Shown here: one piece after another, positions 15,741-23,038 of the stretch | How the letters are laid out: each line of letters opens with the position of its first letter | Position numbering within the stretch: position 1 is the stretch's first letter | DNA from: an uncultured Muribaculum sp. | GTDB taxonomy: Bacteria; Bacteroidota; Bacteroidia; Bacteroidales; Muribaculaceae | Length of the DNA: 28,568 nt | Assembly: GCA_910589555.1 (NCBI GenBank) | Contig: CAJUTE010000037.1 | Coordinates: forward strand, 1-28,568 | Direction of reading: 5' to 3' | Made by a program: the position numbers and the translations under genes | The notes under the pieces: generated by a model | What the model saw: the letters and a program-made list of their open reading frames with translations, nothing else | The model's database searches: none | Told to the model about the DNA's origin: nothing

Positions 15741-15799
15741 GGAAAAAGTGCGGAAAAGTACGGAAATTAAATTCCGCACTTTTTCCGAACTAAAATATT
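15741..15799 (+). promoter_or_regulatory. Palindromic element, copy B (putative operator)
   Basis: Contains the perfect 15-bp inverted repeat GGAAAAAGTGCGGAA (15741-15755) / TTCCGCACTTTTTCC (15772-15786), with an internal partial repeat GGAAAAGTACGGAAA spaced about one helical turn from the first arm, then CCGAACTAAAATATT. It matches copy A at 6099-6158 almost base for base and ends 23 bp before the -7 box, as there. The rest of the 15549-15916 gap holds the AraC terminator, this promoter region and an untranslated leader. Confidence 0.65.
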
Positions 15800-15830
15800 A
15801 GCGATTAACTGAATTTATTTTATACTTTTG
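15798..15830 (+). promoter_or_regulatory. Promoter of the efflux operon
   Basis: TACTTTTG (15823-15830) matches the -7 consensus. At the position where copy A has its -33 TTTG, this copy has TTAG (15798-15801), also 21 bp upstream; a weak -33 box would make the promoter depend on an activator. The leader to the GTG start is about 80 bases. Confidence 0.6.
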
Positions 15831-15916
15831 CAAAATTACCTTACATGATACTTGGAATCGATAATATGCACGTTGATCTAAGTTACAGATAATAGCCAAT
15901 CAAATAACTATCACCG

Positions 15917-16816
15917 GTGAATACACGTATAATAGTAAAAAAAATCTTCGATATTTTATACTGGGTCTTGATGACCGCGGTGGCTCTATATGTGCTGTAT
16001 TGGGTGATACAGATAACAACGGCGTGTTCTTTTCACACACCATCGGGATCAATGCAGCCCACATTGCTTCCTGACGAGAACGGACTTGTGAATAAATGGA
16101 AGCTCGGAGCAAGGATATTCAACATATTTGATGCGGCAGAAGGAAAACCCTATACCATGAGACGGCTCCCGGGATATGGGAAACTTGATCGTGGAGATGT
16201 GGTGATATTTAATTTCCCTTATCTTGACTCCGATACGCATCGCGATAGTATGGCTATGAACCTCTTCACGTATTATTGCAAGCGTGCGGTTGCCGTTGCC
16301 GGCGATTCATTGGAGATACGCGATTGCTATTACCATGTGTTGGGGTGTTCCGACACTCTTGGTGTGGCTGAGGAGCAGGAGCGTCTGCGCTGCTATGTCG
16401 ATGATTATTCCAAGACACATCCCGATCCGCGGGAGTGGAAGGCATGGATGAAATGTTGCCCGCGCGATTCTTCTATCGGCTGGACCATACGCGACATGGG
16501 GCCGCTGTTGATACCGGGCAAAGGCACCACCATAGAGCTTACTTATCGGCATTGGCTTCTGTATAGACGGTATATTGAGTGGGAAACCAAGAGCAAGCTT
16601 GAATGGCTCGATTCAGTTGCGGTATTGGGAGGAAATCCGATAAGCAGATATACATTCAACGAAAATTATTTTTTTGCGGCAGGTGATCATGCCATTGACT
16701 CTAAAGATTCTCGCTACATAGGATTGGTGCCGGAAGAATTTGTAGTGGGGACTGCGGGGATCCGATGGAGGTCGCCTGATAGAAAACGAATATTTACATT
16801 CATCAACAAGCATTGA
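15917..16816 (+). CDS. Type I signal peptidase (S26 family)
   Basis: 299-residue membrane serine protease that cleaves signal peptides on the periplasmic face. A hydrophobic anchor at about 12-36 is followed by the catalytic Ser45 in PSGSMQPTL. KLDRGDVVIF (about 89-98) is the second conserved box, and the general-base Lys122 lies in YYCKRAVAVAGD. GDHAIDSKDSRYIG is the C-terminal box E (usually GDNxxxSxDSR). The start is GTG, the only one between an in-frame TAA at 15905 and the anchor. It is shorter than the Bacteroidetes housekeeping enzyme, so it is probably a second, dedicated peptidase. It is first in the efflux operon, 4 bases before the adaptor gene. Confidence 0.85.
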   Translation: MNTRIIVKKIFDILYWVLMTAVALYVLYWVIQITTACSFHTPSGSMQPTLLPDENGLVNKWKLGARIFNIFDAAEGKPYTMRRLPGYGKLDRGDVVIFNFPYLDSDTHRDSMAMNLFTYYCKRAVAVAGDSLEIRDCYYHVLGCSDTLGVAEEQERLRCYVDDYSKTHPDPREWKAWMKCCPRDSSIGWTIRDMGPLLIPGKGTTIELTYRHWLLYRRYIEWETKSKLEWLDSVAVLGGNPISRYTFNENYFFAAGDHAIDSKDSRYIGLVPEEFVVGTAGIRWRSPDRKRIFTFINKH

Positions 16817-16820
16817 GACA

Positions 16821-17891
16821 ATGAGACGAATATCAATCATACTATCGCTTGCCTGTGTTTTGGCAGCTTGTTCCGGGAAATCCGGAAATGACGTAGAAAA
16901 GGGCATGACGGCAAATATTGCCACCGATTCCGTGTCGGATAAGATTGCGGAAGTCACCGTGATGCCACTTGTCAAGAGAGTGTTCAACCATGAGATTGTG
17001 AGCAATGGCAAGCTCAATGCACGGGAGAAAGTGGATGTCAATTTCCAGTCTCCCGGGCTGATAGCATCAATCTATGTCAAAAATGGCCAGCGGGTGGCTA
17101 AAGGTCAGAAAATCGCGACCCTCGACGCTTATAAGCTGGAGAACCAGTTGGCTAAGGAAATGAATGCCGTAGCCTCGGCTCGTCTGGAGATGCAAGATGT
17201 GATAATAGGGCAGGGATATGATCCTGATCATCTTGAAAAGGTTCCTGATGAGGTGCTGAAGCTGGCACGCTTGAGAAGCGGACTTGAACAGGCTGAGCTC
17301 TCGCTTGCTTCGGTCAAACGAGACATCAATGAGGCGACTCTCGTGGCTCCGATAAGCGGAATTGTGGCAAATCTGTCGGCTAAAGCCAACAATATGTCTT
17401 CATCATCCGAGCCGCTGTGCCGCATCATAAATGACGGTGCGATGGATGTAGAGTTTTCGGTGCTTGAAAGTGAGCTTGCTATGGTGAAGCAGGGCGATAA
17501 GGTTGCTGTTGCTCCGTTTTCAGGAGGAGAGTCTCACCAAGGAAGGGTGTCGGAAATCAATCCCATGGTGGATGACAACGGCATGGTTAAGGTGTGGGCT
17601 ACAGTCGATGGCGGCAAGGGGCTGATTGATGGCATGAATGTGCGTGTCAGCGTCAAGCGGGCGGTGGAAGATGCACTGGTAGTGCCTAAAAGTGCCGTAG
17701 TATTGCGTTCCGGACGTCAGGTGGTCTTTACCGTAAGTGGCAACAAAGCGATGTGGAATTATGTCACCACTGGGTTTGAAAATCTCAATGAATACACCGT
17801 CACTGACGGACTTTCTCAGGGAATGACCGTGATCACCTCGGGCAACGTCAATCTCGCTCACGAGGCTCCAATTCGCGTGGTGGAGAAATGA
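16821..17891 (+). CDS. RND efflux periplasmic adaptor (membrane fusion protein)
   Basis: 356-residue lipoprotein adaptor linking the RND permease to the TolC channel. The signal MRRISIILSLACVLAACS has its lipobox Cys at 17. A lipoyl-like half (VDVNFQSPGLIASIYVKNGQ, with KGQKIATLD) is followed by a helical hairpin at about 105-165 (LARLRSGLEQAELSLASVKR), the second lipoyl half (EATLVAPISGIVANLSAK), the beta-barrel, and a membrane-proximal domain (ALVVPKSAVVLRSGRQVVFTV). The chain is complete. Its stop codon at 17889-17891 directly abuts the first heptamer array. It is translated 4 bases after the signal peptidase gene. Confidence 0.9.
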   Translation: MRRISIILSLACVLAACSGKSGNDVEKGMTANIATDSVSDKIAEVTVMPLVKRVFNHEIVSNGKLNAREKVDVNFQSPGLIASIYVKNGQRVAKGQKIATLDAYKLENQLAKEMNAVASARLEMQDVIIGQGYDPDHLEKVPDEVLKLARLRSGLEQAELSLASVKRDINEATLVAPISGIVANLSAKANNMSSSSEPLCRIINDGAMDVEFSVLESELAMVKQGDKVAVAPFSGGESHQGRVSEINPMVDDNGMVKVWATVDGGKGLIDGMNVRVSVKRAVEDALVVPKSAVVLRSGRQVVFTVSGNKAMWNYVTTGFENLNEYTVTDGLSQGMTVITSGNVNLAHEAPIRVVEK

Positions 17892-17947
17892 GAGTCGAGA
17901 ATCGTGAATCGAGAATCGTGAGTCGAGAGTCGTGAATTGAGAGTTAT
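17892..17947 (+). repeat. Heptamer array, left arm before the four-helix-bundle gene
   Basis: Eight contiguous 7-base units with consensus GARTYRW: GAGTCGA, GAATCGT, GAATCGA, GAATCGT, GAGTCGA, GAGTCGT, GAATTGA, GAGTTAT. The array begins on the base after the adaptor stop codon. It is the inverted partner of the array at 18331-18372. Confidence 0.9.
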
Positions 17948-17959
17948 GGATAGAATTGA

Positions 17960-18373
17960 ATGGTTATGAGGAAGAAGAGTATTGCTTATGATAAAGCCAA
18001 AAAATTCGCTATACGAATTATAGAATTGAAAAAATGGCTATGCGAAGAGCATCGGGAGTATTCGATTGCCGATCAGATTTTAAGGTCGGGAACCAGTATC
18101 GGTGCAAATATCGCCGAATCTTTTGATGCGGTTAGTCTAAATGATTTTAGTAATAAATTGAGTATTGCTCTTAAGGAGTGCTCTGAAACAAAATACTGGC
18201 TTGAGATTATGTTTGAATCAAGACTGCTGGATGAAGAGAGGTATAATTCTTTTTATGCAGATTGCAACGAATTGTATTTAATTCTTTCAAGTAGCGTTAA
18301 AACGCTTTCTGAGAAAAAGAATCAAGCTTCGCAACTCTCAACTCTCGATTCACGATTCACGACTCTCGATTAA
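17960..18373 (+). CDS. Four-helix-bundle protein (S23 / 23S rRNA intervening-sequence protein family)
   Basis: 137-residue protein of the PF05635-type family (23S rRNA IVP; relatives include the Avd protein of diversity-generating retroelements). The family pattern is clear: KAKKFAIRIIELKKWLCEE, ILRSGTSIGANIAESFDAVS, FSNKLSIALKECSETKYWLE and a final helix. Members form small helical oligomers that bind nucleic acid; the role of isolated copies is unknown. The start is ATG 17960, or ATG 17966, which overlaps the stop of a 7-codon ORF (MDRIEWL). The last residues, SQLSTLDSRFTTLD, are translated heptamer repeat. The gene is visibly more AT-rich than the efflux genes on either side and breaks their close spacing, so it looks inserted together with its flanking arrays. 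Confidence 0.85.
   Translation: MVMRKKSIAYDKAKKFAIRIIELKKWLCEEHREYSIADQILRSGTSIGANIAESFDAVSLNDFSNKLSIALKECSETKYWLEIMFESRLLDEERYNSFYADCNELYLILSSSVKTLSEKKNQASQLSTLDSRFTTLD
18331..18372 (-). repeat. Heptamer array, right arm after the four-helix-bundle gene
   Basis: Six units, complement of the left arm: GCAACTC, TCAACTC, TCGATTC, ACGATTC, ACGACTC, TCGATTA. It overlaps the end of the four-helix-bundle coding sequence and supplies part of its stop codon. With 17892-17947 it brackets a 481-bp unit as imperfect terminal inverted repeats. Confidence 0.9.
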
Positions 18374-18382
18374 AAAAGAATT

Positions 18383-18925
18383 ATGATAAAATACCTTTTG
18401 AATCATCGCATAGCGGTCATCATGGCATTTCTTGCTTTGGTGATACTCGGGTGTGTGACTTATGTCACCCTGCCGGTGTCGTTGTTGCCTGATATTGCCA
18501 TTCCTCATATTTCTGTTCAGGTCGCTGAGGACAATGTATCAGCGCGTGAACTTGAAAACACGGTTGTAGCGCCTTTACGTCGTCAGCTCATGCAGGTGAG
18601 CGGGCTGAGTGAGATTAAGAGCGAAACACGTGATGGTTCGGCGGTGGTATCACTCACCATGAACTATGGGGTCAACACCGATCTCGCCTTTATTGAAGTC
18701 AACGAGAAGATTGACGGTGCGATGAACTCACTTCCGAAAACTGTCAGTCGCCCGAAAGCTGTAAAAGCAAGTGCTACCGACATCCCCGTGGTGTATCTCC
18801 AGATGACATTGAAGGATGAAGAGTCGAGAGTCGAGAATCGTGAATCGGGAGTCGAGAGTTCTTCTGCGACTCCCAACTCTGACCTTATAACTCCCGATTC
18901 ACGACTCACGACTCCCGACTCATAA
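18383..18925 (+). CDS. RND permease, N-terminal fragment (gene split by repeat insertion)
   Basis: 180 residues, of which about 146 are genuine RND sequence: the first membrane helix (IAVIMAFLALVILGCVTYVT, then LPVSLLPDIAIPHISV) and the start of the porter domain (SGLSEIKSETRDGSAVVSLT, then the EVNEKIDGAMNSLP segment). The remainder is translated heptamer repeat (ESRVENRESGVESS to TPDSRLTTPDS) and ends at a TAA inside the repeat. The true continuation lies in the next frame, 16 bases beyond the stop. As it stands the product would be one helix and part of a periplasmic domain, unlikely to act alone; co-assembly with the downstream fragment is conceivable but unproven. Confidence 0.85.
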   Translation: MIKYLLNHRIAVIMAFLALVILGCVTYVTLPVSLLPDIAIPHISVQVAEDNVSARELENTVVAPLRRQLMQVSGLSEIKSETRDGSAVVSLTMNYGVNTDLAFIEVNEKIDGAMNSLPKTVSRPKAVKASATDIPVVYLQMTLKDEESRVENRESGVESSSATPNSDLITPDSRLTTPDS

Positions 18926-18935
18926 TTCTCGATTC
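18821..18935. repeat. 115-bp inverted heptamer-array insertion in the RND gene
   Basis: The left arm has six GARTYNN-type units (18821-18862, from GAGTCGA to GAGTTCT), then a 3-base spacer (TCT), then a right arm of ten complementary units (18866-18935, from GCGACTC to TCGATTC; one unit, TGACCTT, is divergent). The length of 115 is 1 modulo 3. Removing exactly these bases joins GAT-GAA to AAC-GAA and gives one open frame of 1005 codons plus stop, a normal RND size. There is no coding gene inside. Confidence 0.85.
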
Positions 18936-18941
18936 AACGAA

Positions 18942-21515
18942 ATGTCGCGTATAGCCGACAATATCGTCAGGCGCCGGTTGGAGCAGCTTCCTGAAATAGC
19001 AATGGTCGATATAACCGGGGTGCCTGGGCAGGTGTTGCGTATCGTTCCTGACGTTGACCGTATGGCACAGGTGGGTGTCACTATCGAAGAGTTGGAGGCG
19101 GCGCTCACGGCAAATAATGTCGAACCGGGATCCATGACCGTGCGCGACGGATATTATGAATACAATATCCATGTCACCAATCTTCTCCGCTCTGCCGCCG
19201 ATGTAGAGAATATAAAGCTTCGCAAAGGTGGACGCATGATGTCCCTTGGCGATTTTGCACGGGTGGAGCTTACGTCGCGTGTCCCGGCAGGATATTCGCT
19301 TTACAATGGCAAGCGGGCGGTGACTCTTGCCATAATCAAGCATAGCGAGGAGAGCATGGATGCAATGAAAGAGGCTCTCCGCTCAACGGTGGAATATTTT
19401 TCATCACGTTATCCCGACATTGAATTCACCGAAACACGCAGCCAGACAGAGTTGCTCGACTTCACCATATCCAATCTTGAGCAAAACTTGATATTGGGGC
19501 TTATTCTGGTGTTTGTGGTGTGTATCTTCTTCATGGGCGGAGTGCGGGCGTCGTTCATAATAGGGCTCAGCATAATTGTAGGCGTGATACTCACGTTTCT
19601 GTTATTTTATCTCTTCCATGTGTCAATCAATATCATCTCCATGTCAGGACTTATTCTCGCGGTAGGAATGATGATTGACAATTCGGTGATTGTCACTGAG
19701 AATATCACGCAGTACAGGCATCGTGGCGATGGGCTGATGTCGGCGTGTGTGAGCGGCACCAACGAAATGATCACACCCATGCTTTCGTCGTCGCTCACCA
19801 CTGTCGCCGTGTTTGTGCCGCTTGTGTTCATGAGCGGCATCGCCGGCGCGATTTTCTCCGATCAGGCATTCTCCATCACGGCAGGGTTGGCGGCGAGTTA
19901 CATAGTGGGAATAACATTGCTCCCGGTGTTATATTATATATTTTCAAAAAAAGACGGCGGCAACGCCAAGGTCAAGCAAGAGCACGCTTCTGATGCACGG
20001 TATCTTGGCATTTATGACCGTGGCATGGATTTCTGTTTTCGGCATAAATGGATTCTGATATTAATAACGCTGCTTACTGTGCCTGCTTGTGTCGTTCTAT
20101 TCATGATAATGCCTCAGGAGAGGATGCCTGAGATCGACACTACCGAAACCATAGCGCGTATTGATTGGAATGAGAATATCAACCTTGACGAGAACCGTCG
20201 CCGCTCGTCATTGCTGACTGATTCGGCTGCTACCTCACACTCCGCTTATATAGGCACACAGGATTACCTGCTCTCTTCCGATGTGGATCTTTCATCGGCT
20301 GAATCCGAGTTATATTTCTCTACTTCTGATCCGGCAGCGATAATTCCGATGCAGGAGCGTATCGCAGCACGCATCGCCAATGAATATCCGTCGGCGACAG
20401 TGCGATTCGAGCGTCCTGAAAATATATTTGAAAAAATATTCTCCAGCGATGATGCCGATATAGAAGCTCGGCTTCACACCACTGTCAAGAACTCGGAGTC
20501 GGAAATAAAAGCTGTTACGGAGCTTCATAAAAGGTTGGAGGAGGGCACCGGAGCGGCTCTTGCTCCCATCCCCATGCGCAATCAGATCGACATATCTGTC
20601 AATCGAGAGCTGCTCGCTATCTATAATGTGGACTATTCTGAAGTGCAAAGGGCTTTGCGCACGGCGTTCAAAGGCAACACTGTCTCCACATTGCGGTCAT
20701 TTCAAGAGTATACTCCGATTGAGATTGCAGGTAAAGAACAGGGTATCAGTGATATCCTGAGCCGCACATTTGTCAAGTCGCGCCCCGATAAGCGAGGTGT
20801 CAGGACTGAAATACCGTTACGCAGCTTGATAACCACATCCGAGAGTCGTGACTTTAAGACTATCATAGCGGGGAGCTCCGGTGAATACGTGCCGGTGGAG
20901 TTCTATGCCGATGGCTCGGAAAAGGCTTTGATAGAGGATATTTCTGAGATTGTGCGCGATGACACCACCCATGACGTTGAGTTTGCAGGAAGTTATTTCA
21001 GCAATTCCAAGATGATGAAAGAGCTTATTGTCATACTTTTAGTGTCGATAATGCTCATGTATTTCATCCTGTGCGCTCAGTTTGAAAGTTTCACACAGCC
21101 GCTCATCGTGCTGCTTGAGATTCCGGTTGACACTGCTTTCGCTTTGATAGCGTTGATGCTGTTCGGGCAGACTCTTAACCTTATGTCGGCAATCGGAATC
21201 ATTGTCACCTGCGGTATTGTGGTCAACGACTCAATCCTGAAACTCGATGCCATCAATGAGCTCCGCAAGGCAGGCATGCCTCTTGTCGAAGCTATTCACA
21301 CTGCCGGCCGTCGCCGTTTGCGCGCTATTATCATGACATCGCTCACCACTATATTCGCTATGGTGCCTGTGTTGTTTACTTCCGACATGGGTTCCGAGCT
21401 CCAACGCCCTCTTGCTATCGCCATGATAGGCTCGATGATAGTGGGCACCGCTGTCAGCATTTTTATTATACCATTGTTTTACTGGCTAATATACCGTACG
21501 CATGAAAATAAATAG
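18942..21515 (+). CDS. RND permease, C-terminal fragment (main body)
   Basis: 857 residues carrying the rest of the first RND permease, in the frame +1 to the N-terminal part. It opens in the porter domain (MSRIADNIVRRRLEQLPEIA, then MVDITGVPG), includes the proton-relay helix AVGMMIDNSVIVTENITQYR with its Asp, SSSLTTVAVFVPLVFMSGIAG, and a second membrane half (ALIALMLFGQTLNLMSAIGI, then VNDSILKLDAINELRKAG). No further frameshift or stop is present, so the interruption is recent or the split is tolerated. It could be translated from ATG 18942 by re-initiation. It overlaps the TolC gene by 14 bases, showing that the operon was built as one unit. Confidence 0.85.
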   Translation: MSRIADNIVRRRLEQLPEIAMVDITGVPGQVLRIVPDVDRMAQVGVTIEELEAALTANNVEPGSMTVRDGYYEYNIHVTNLLRSAADVENIKLRKGGRMMSLGDFARVELTSRVPAGYSLYNGKRAVTLAIIKHSEESMDAMKEALRSTVEYFSSRYPDIEFTETRSQTELLDFTISNLEQNLILGLILVFVVCIFFMGGVRASFIIGLSIIVGVILTFLLFYLFHVSINIISMSGLILAVGMMIDNSVIVTENITQYRHRGDGLMSACVSGTNEMITPMLSSSLTTVAVFVPLVFMSGIAGAIFSDQAFSITAGLAASYIVGITLLPVLYYIFSKKDGGNAKVKQEHASDARYLGIYDRGMDFCFRHKWILILITLLTVPACVVLFMIMPQERMPEIDTTETIARIDWNENINLDENRRRSSLLTDSAATSHSAYIGTQDYLLSSDVDLSSAESELYFSTSDPAAIIPMQERIAARIANEYPSATVRFERPENIFEKIFSSDDADIEARLHTTVKNSESEIKAVTELHKRLEEGTGAALAPIPMRNQIDISVNRELLAIYNVDYSEVQRALRTAFKGNTVSTLRSFQEYTPIEIAGKEQGISDILSRTFVKSRPDKRGVRTEIPLRSLITTSESRDFKTIIAGSSGEYVPVEFYADGSEKALIEDISEIVRDDTTHDVEFAGSYFSNSKMMKELIVILLVSIMLMYFILCAQFESFTQPLIVLLEIPVDTAFALIALMLFGQTLNLMSAIGIIVTCGIVVNDSILKLDAINELRKAGMPLVEAIHTAGRRRLRAIIMTSLTTIFAMVPVLFTSDMGSELQRPLAIAMIGSMIVGTAVSIFIIPLFYWLIYRTHENK

Positions 21516-22974
21516 GATACAGATTCTCGTTCTCGTGTTTATGCTCATTCCTGCCGCAGTGTCGGCGGTCACCCTCACGCTTGAACGGACCATCGAGCTT
21601 GCCAACGACTCCTCGCTTATGGCATTCCGCTACCGTAATATGTATCAGTCGAGCTATTGGCAGTATGTAAGCTATCGTGCCGGTCGCTTGCCAAGCCTGT
21701 CTTTGTCGCTGACTCCTGCGAAATATAACCGCTATATGACTCAGCGCTACGATTCCGAGCAGAATATTGATGTGTTCCGCGAACAGCAGATGTACAGCGC
21801 CTCTGCCGGGTTGGAGATCGAACAGAATTTCGATCTTTTGGGCGGTACGTTCTATCTTGAAACCGACTTGGAGTATCTGCGCAATTTCGGGGCAAACAAG
21901 TATACTCAGTATTCATCGGTGCCTTTGCGCATAGGTTATCGCCAGAGCCTTATCGGGTTCAATACCTTCAAATGGGAACGTAAAATAGAACCGTTGCGTT
22001 ATGAAAAGGCTAAGAAGCAGCTCATCTACAACATGGAGAATGTGAGCGAGCAGGCTGTGACCTATTTTTTCGCCCTTGCTCTTGCTCAGGTTGAATATAA
22101 ACTTGCTGAGGAGAATGTGGCGTCGTGCGACACTCTGTATGTGATAGGCAAGCGTCGATACAAGATTGCCGCAATCTCCCACGCCGATCTTCTCACTCTT
22201 GAATTGGACCGGGTGAATGCTCGCAACACATTGGAAAATTCCCGTATATCCCTTAAGCGCGCCATGTTTTCGCTCGCCTCATTCCTTGGCATGGATAAAA
22301 ATACAGAGATAGAAGTGAAAATGCCGGGCCGTCCGCAACCTATCGATATTCCGGTCGACATTGCTCTCGGATATGCCAAGGAGAACAATCCCACTCTGCT
22401 GGGGCATAAGCAGACCATACTTGAAGGGGAGCGTGAAGTGGGGCGCACAAAGGCTGAGTCGAGGTTCAACGCCTCGGTCAATGCCTCGGTGGGCTTCAAT
22501 CAGGTTGCCGATGACTTTTCAGGAGCTTACCGCTCTCCATTGCGTCAGGATCTGGTGTCGGTGTCAATATCGGTGCCGCTTATTGACTGGGGAGTGAGAA
22601 AAGGAAAGGTGAATATGGCTAAGAACAACCTTAACGTGTCGCGCATCGCTGCTCGCCAGGATGAATTGTCGATAGAAGAGGATATAATAATGACCATTAG
22701 CGACTATAAGGTGCGTCAGCGTCTTATTGCATCGGCGTCGGAAGCTCTCGATCTTGCCGACATGGCATACGTGCAGACACAGCAGCGCTTCATCATAGGC
22801 AAAGCCGACATCAATTCAATTACACTTTCGCTAAGCCGCAGGCAAGAGGCTTCTAAAAACTATATTTCGGCACTTCAGAATTTCTGGCTAAGCCACTACA
22901 AGATAAGGCGTCTCACCCTCCACGATTTTGAAAGCGGAATCTCTCTTTCCGATCAATTCGATCTCAAAAATTAA
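21502..22974 (+). CDS. TolC-family outer-membrane efflux protein
   Basis: 490 residues with a signal peptide (MKINRIQILVLVFMLIPAAV, cleaved near SAVT) and no lipobox. The mature chain has the OEP pattern: LTLERTIELANDSSLMAFRY at the N-terminus, long helices such as VEYKLAEENVASCDTLYVIG and RVNARNTLENSRISLKRAMF, the strand region LVSVSISVPLIDWGVRKGKV, and final helices. TolC-type trimers form the outer-membrane channel and periplasmic tunnel of tripartite pumps. It starts inside the end of the RND gene (14-base overlap), implying translational coupling. Its stop is followed after three bases by another heptamer array. Confidence 0.9.
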   Translation: MKINRIQILVLVFMLIPAAVSAVTLTLERTIELANDSSLMAFRYRNMYQSSYWQYVSYRAGRLPSLSLSLTPAKYNRYMTQRYDSEQNIDVFREQQMYSASAGLEIEQNFDLLGGTFYLETDLEYLRNFGANKYTQYSSVPLRIGYRQSLIGFNTFKWERKIEPLRYEKAKKQLIYNMENVSEQAVTYFFALALAQVEYKLAEENVASCDTLYVIGKRRYKIAAISHADLLTLELDRVNARNTLENSRISLKRAMFSLASFLGMDKNTEIEVKMPGRPQPIDIPVDIALGYAKENNPTLLGHKQTILEGEREVGRTKAESRFNASVNASVGFNQVADDFSGAYRSPLRQDLVSVSISVPLIDWGVRKGKVNMAKNNLNVSRIAARQDELSIEEDIIMTISDYKVRQRLIASASEALDLADMAYVQTQQRFIIGKADINSITLSLSRRQEASKNYISALQNFWLSHYKIRRLTLHDFESGISLSDQFDLKN

Positions 22975-22977
22975 CCC

Positions 22978-23026
22978 TCAATTCTCAATTCTCAACTCTC
23001 AATTCACGACTCACGATTCACGACTC
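22978..23026 (-). repeat. Single-arm heptamer array before the second RND gene
   Basis: Seven contiguous units, TCAATTC twice, TCAACTC, TCAATTC, ACGACTC, ACGATTC, ACGACTC, of the same family and in the orientation of the right arms elsewhere. No inverted partner is present. It fills most of the 64-base gap between the TolC and second RND genes. Confidence 0.9.
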
Positions 23027-23038
23027 TAAACCCAAAAC

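Noticed and set aside
17960..18373. Four-helix-bundle gene as part of a diversity-generating retroelement or an rRNA intervening sequence
   Set aside because: No reverse transcriptase, template/variable repeat pair or 23S rRNA sequence is in the window.
18821..18935. The inverted array as a transcription terminator or programmed frameshift site
   Set aside because: It has no T-run, no slippery sequence is evident, and exact removal restores the frame, so an insertion explains it better.
17892..23026. Heptamer arrays read as a CRISPR array
   Set aside because: Units are 7 bases, contiguous and without spacers, and no cas gene is present.
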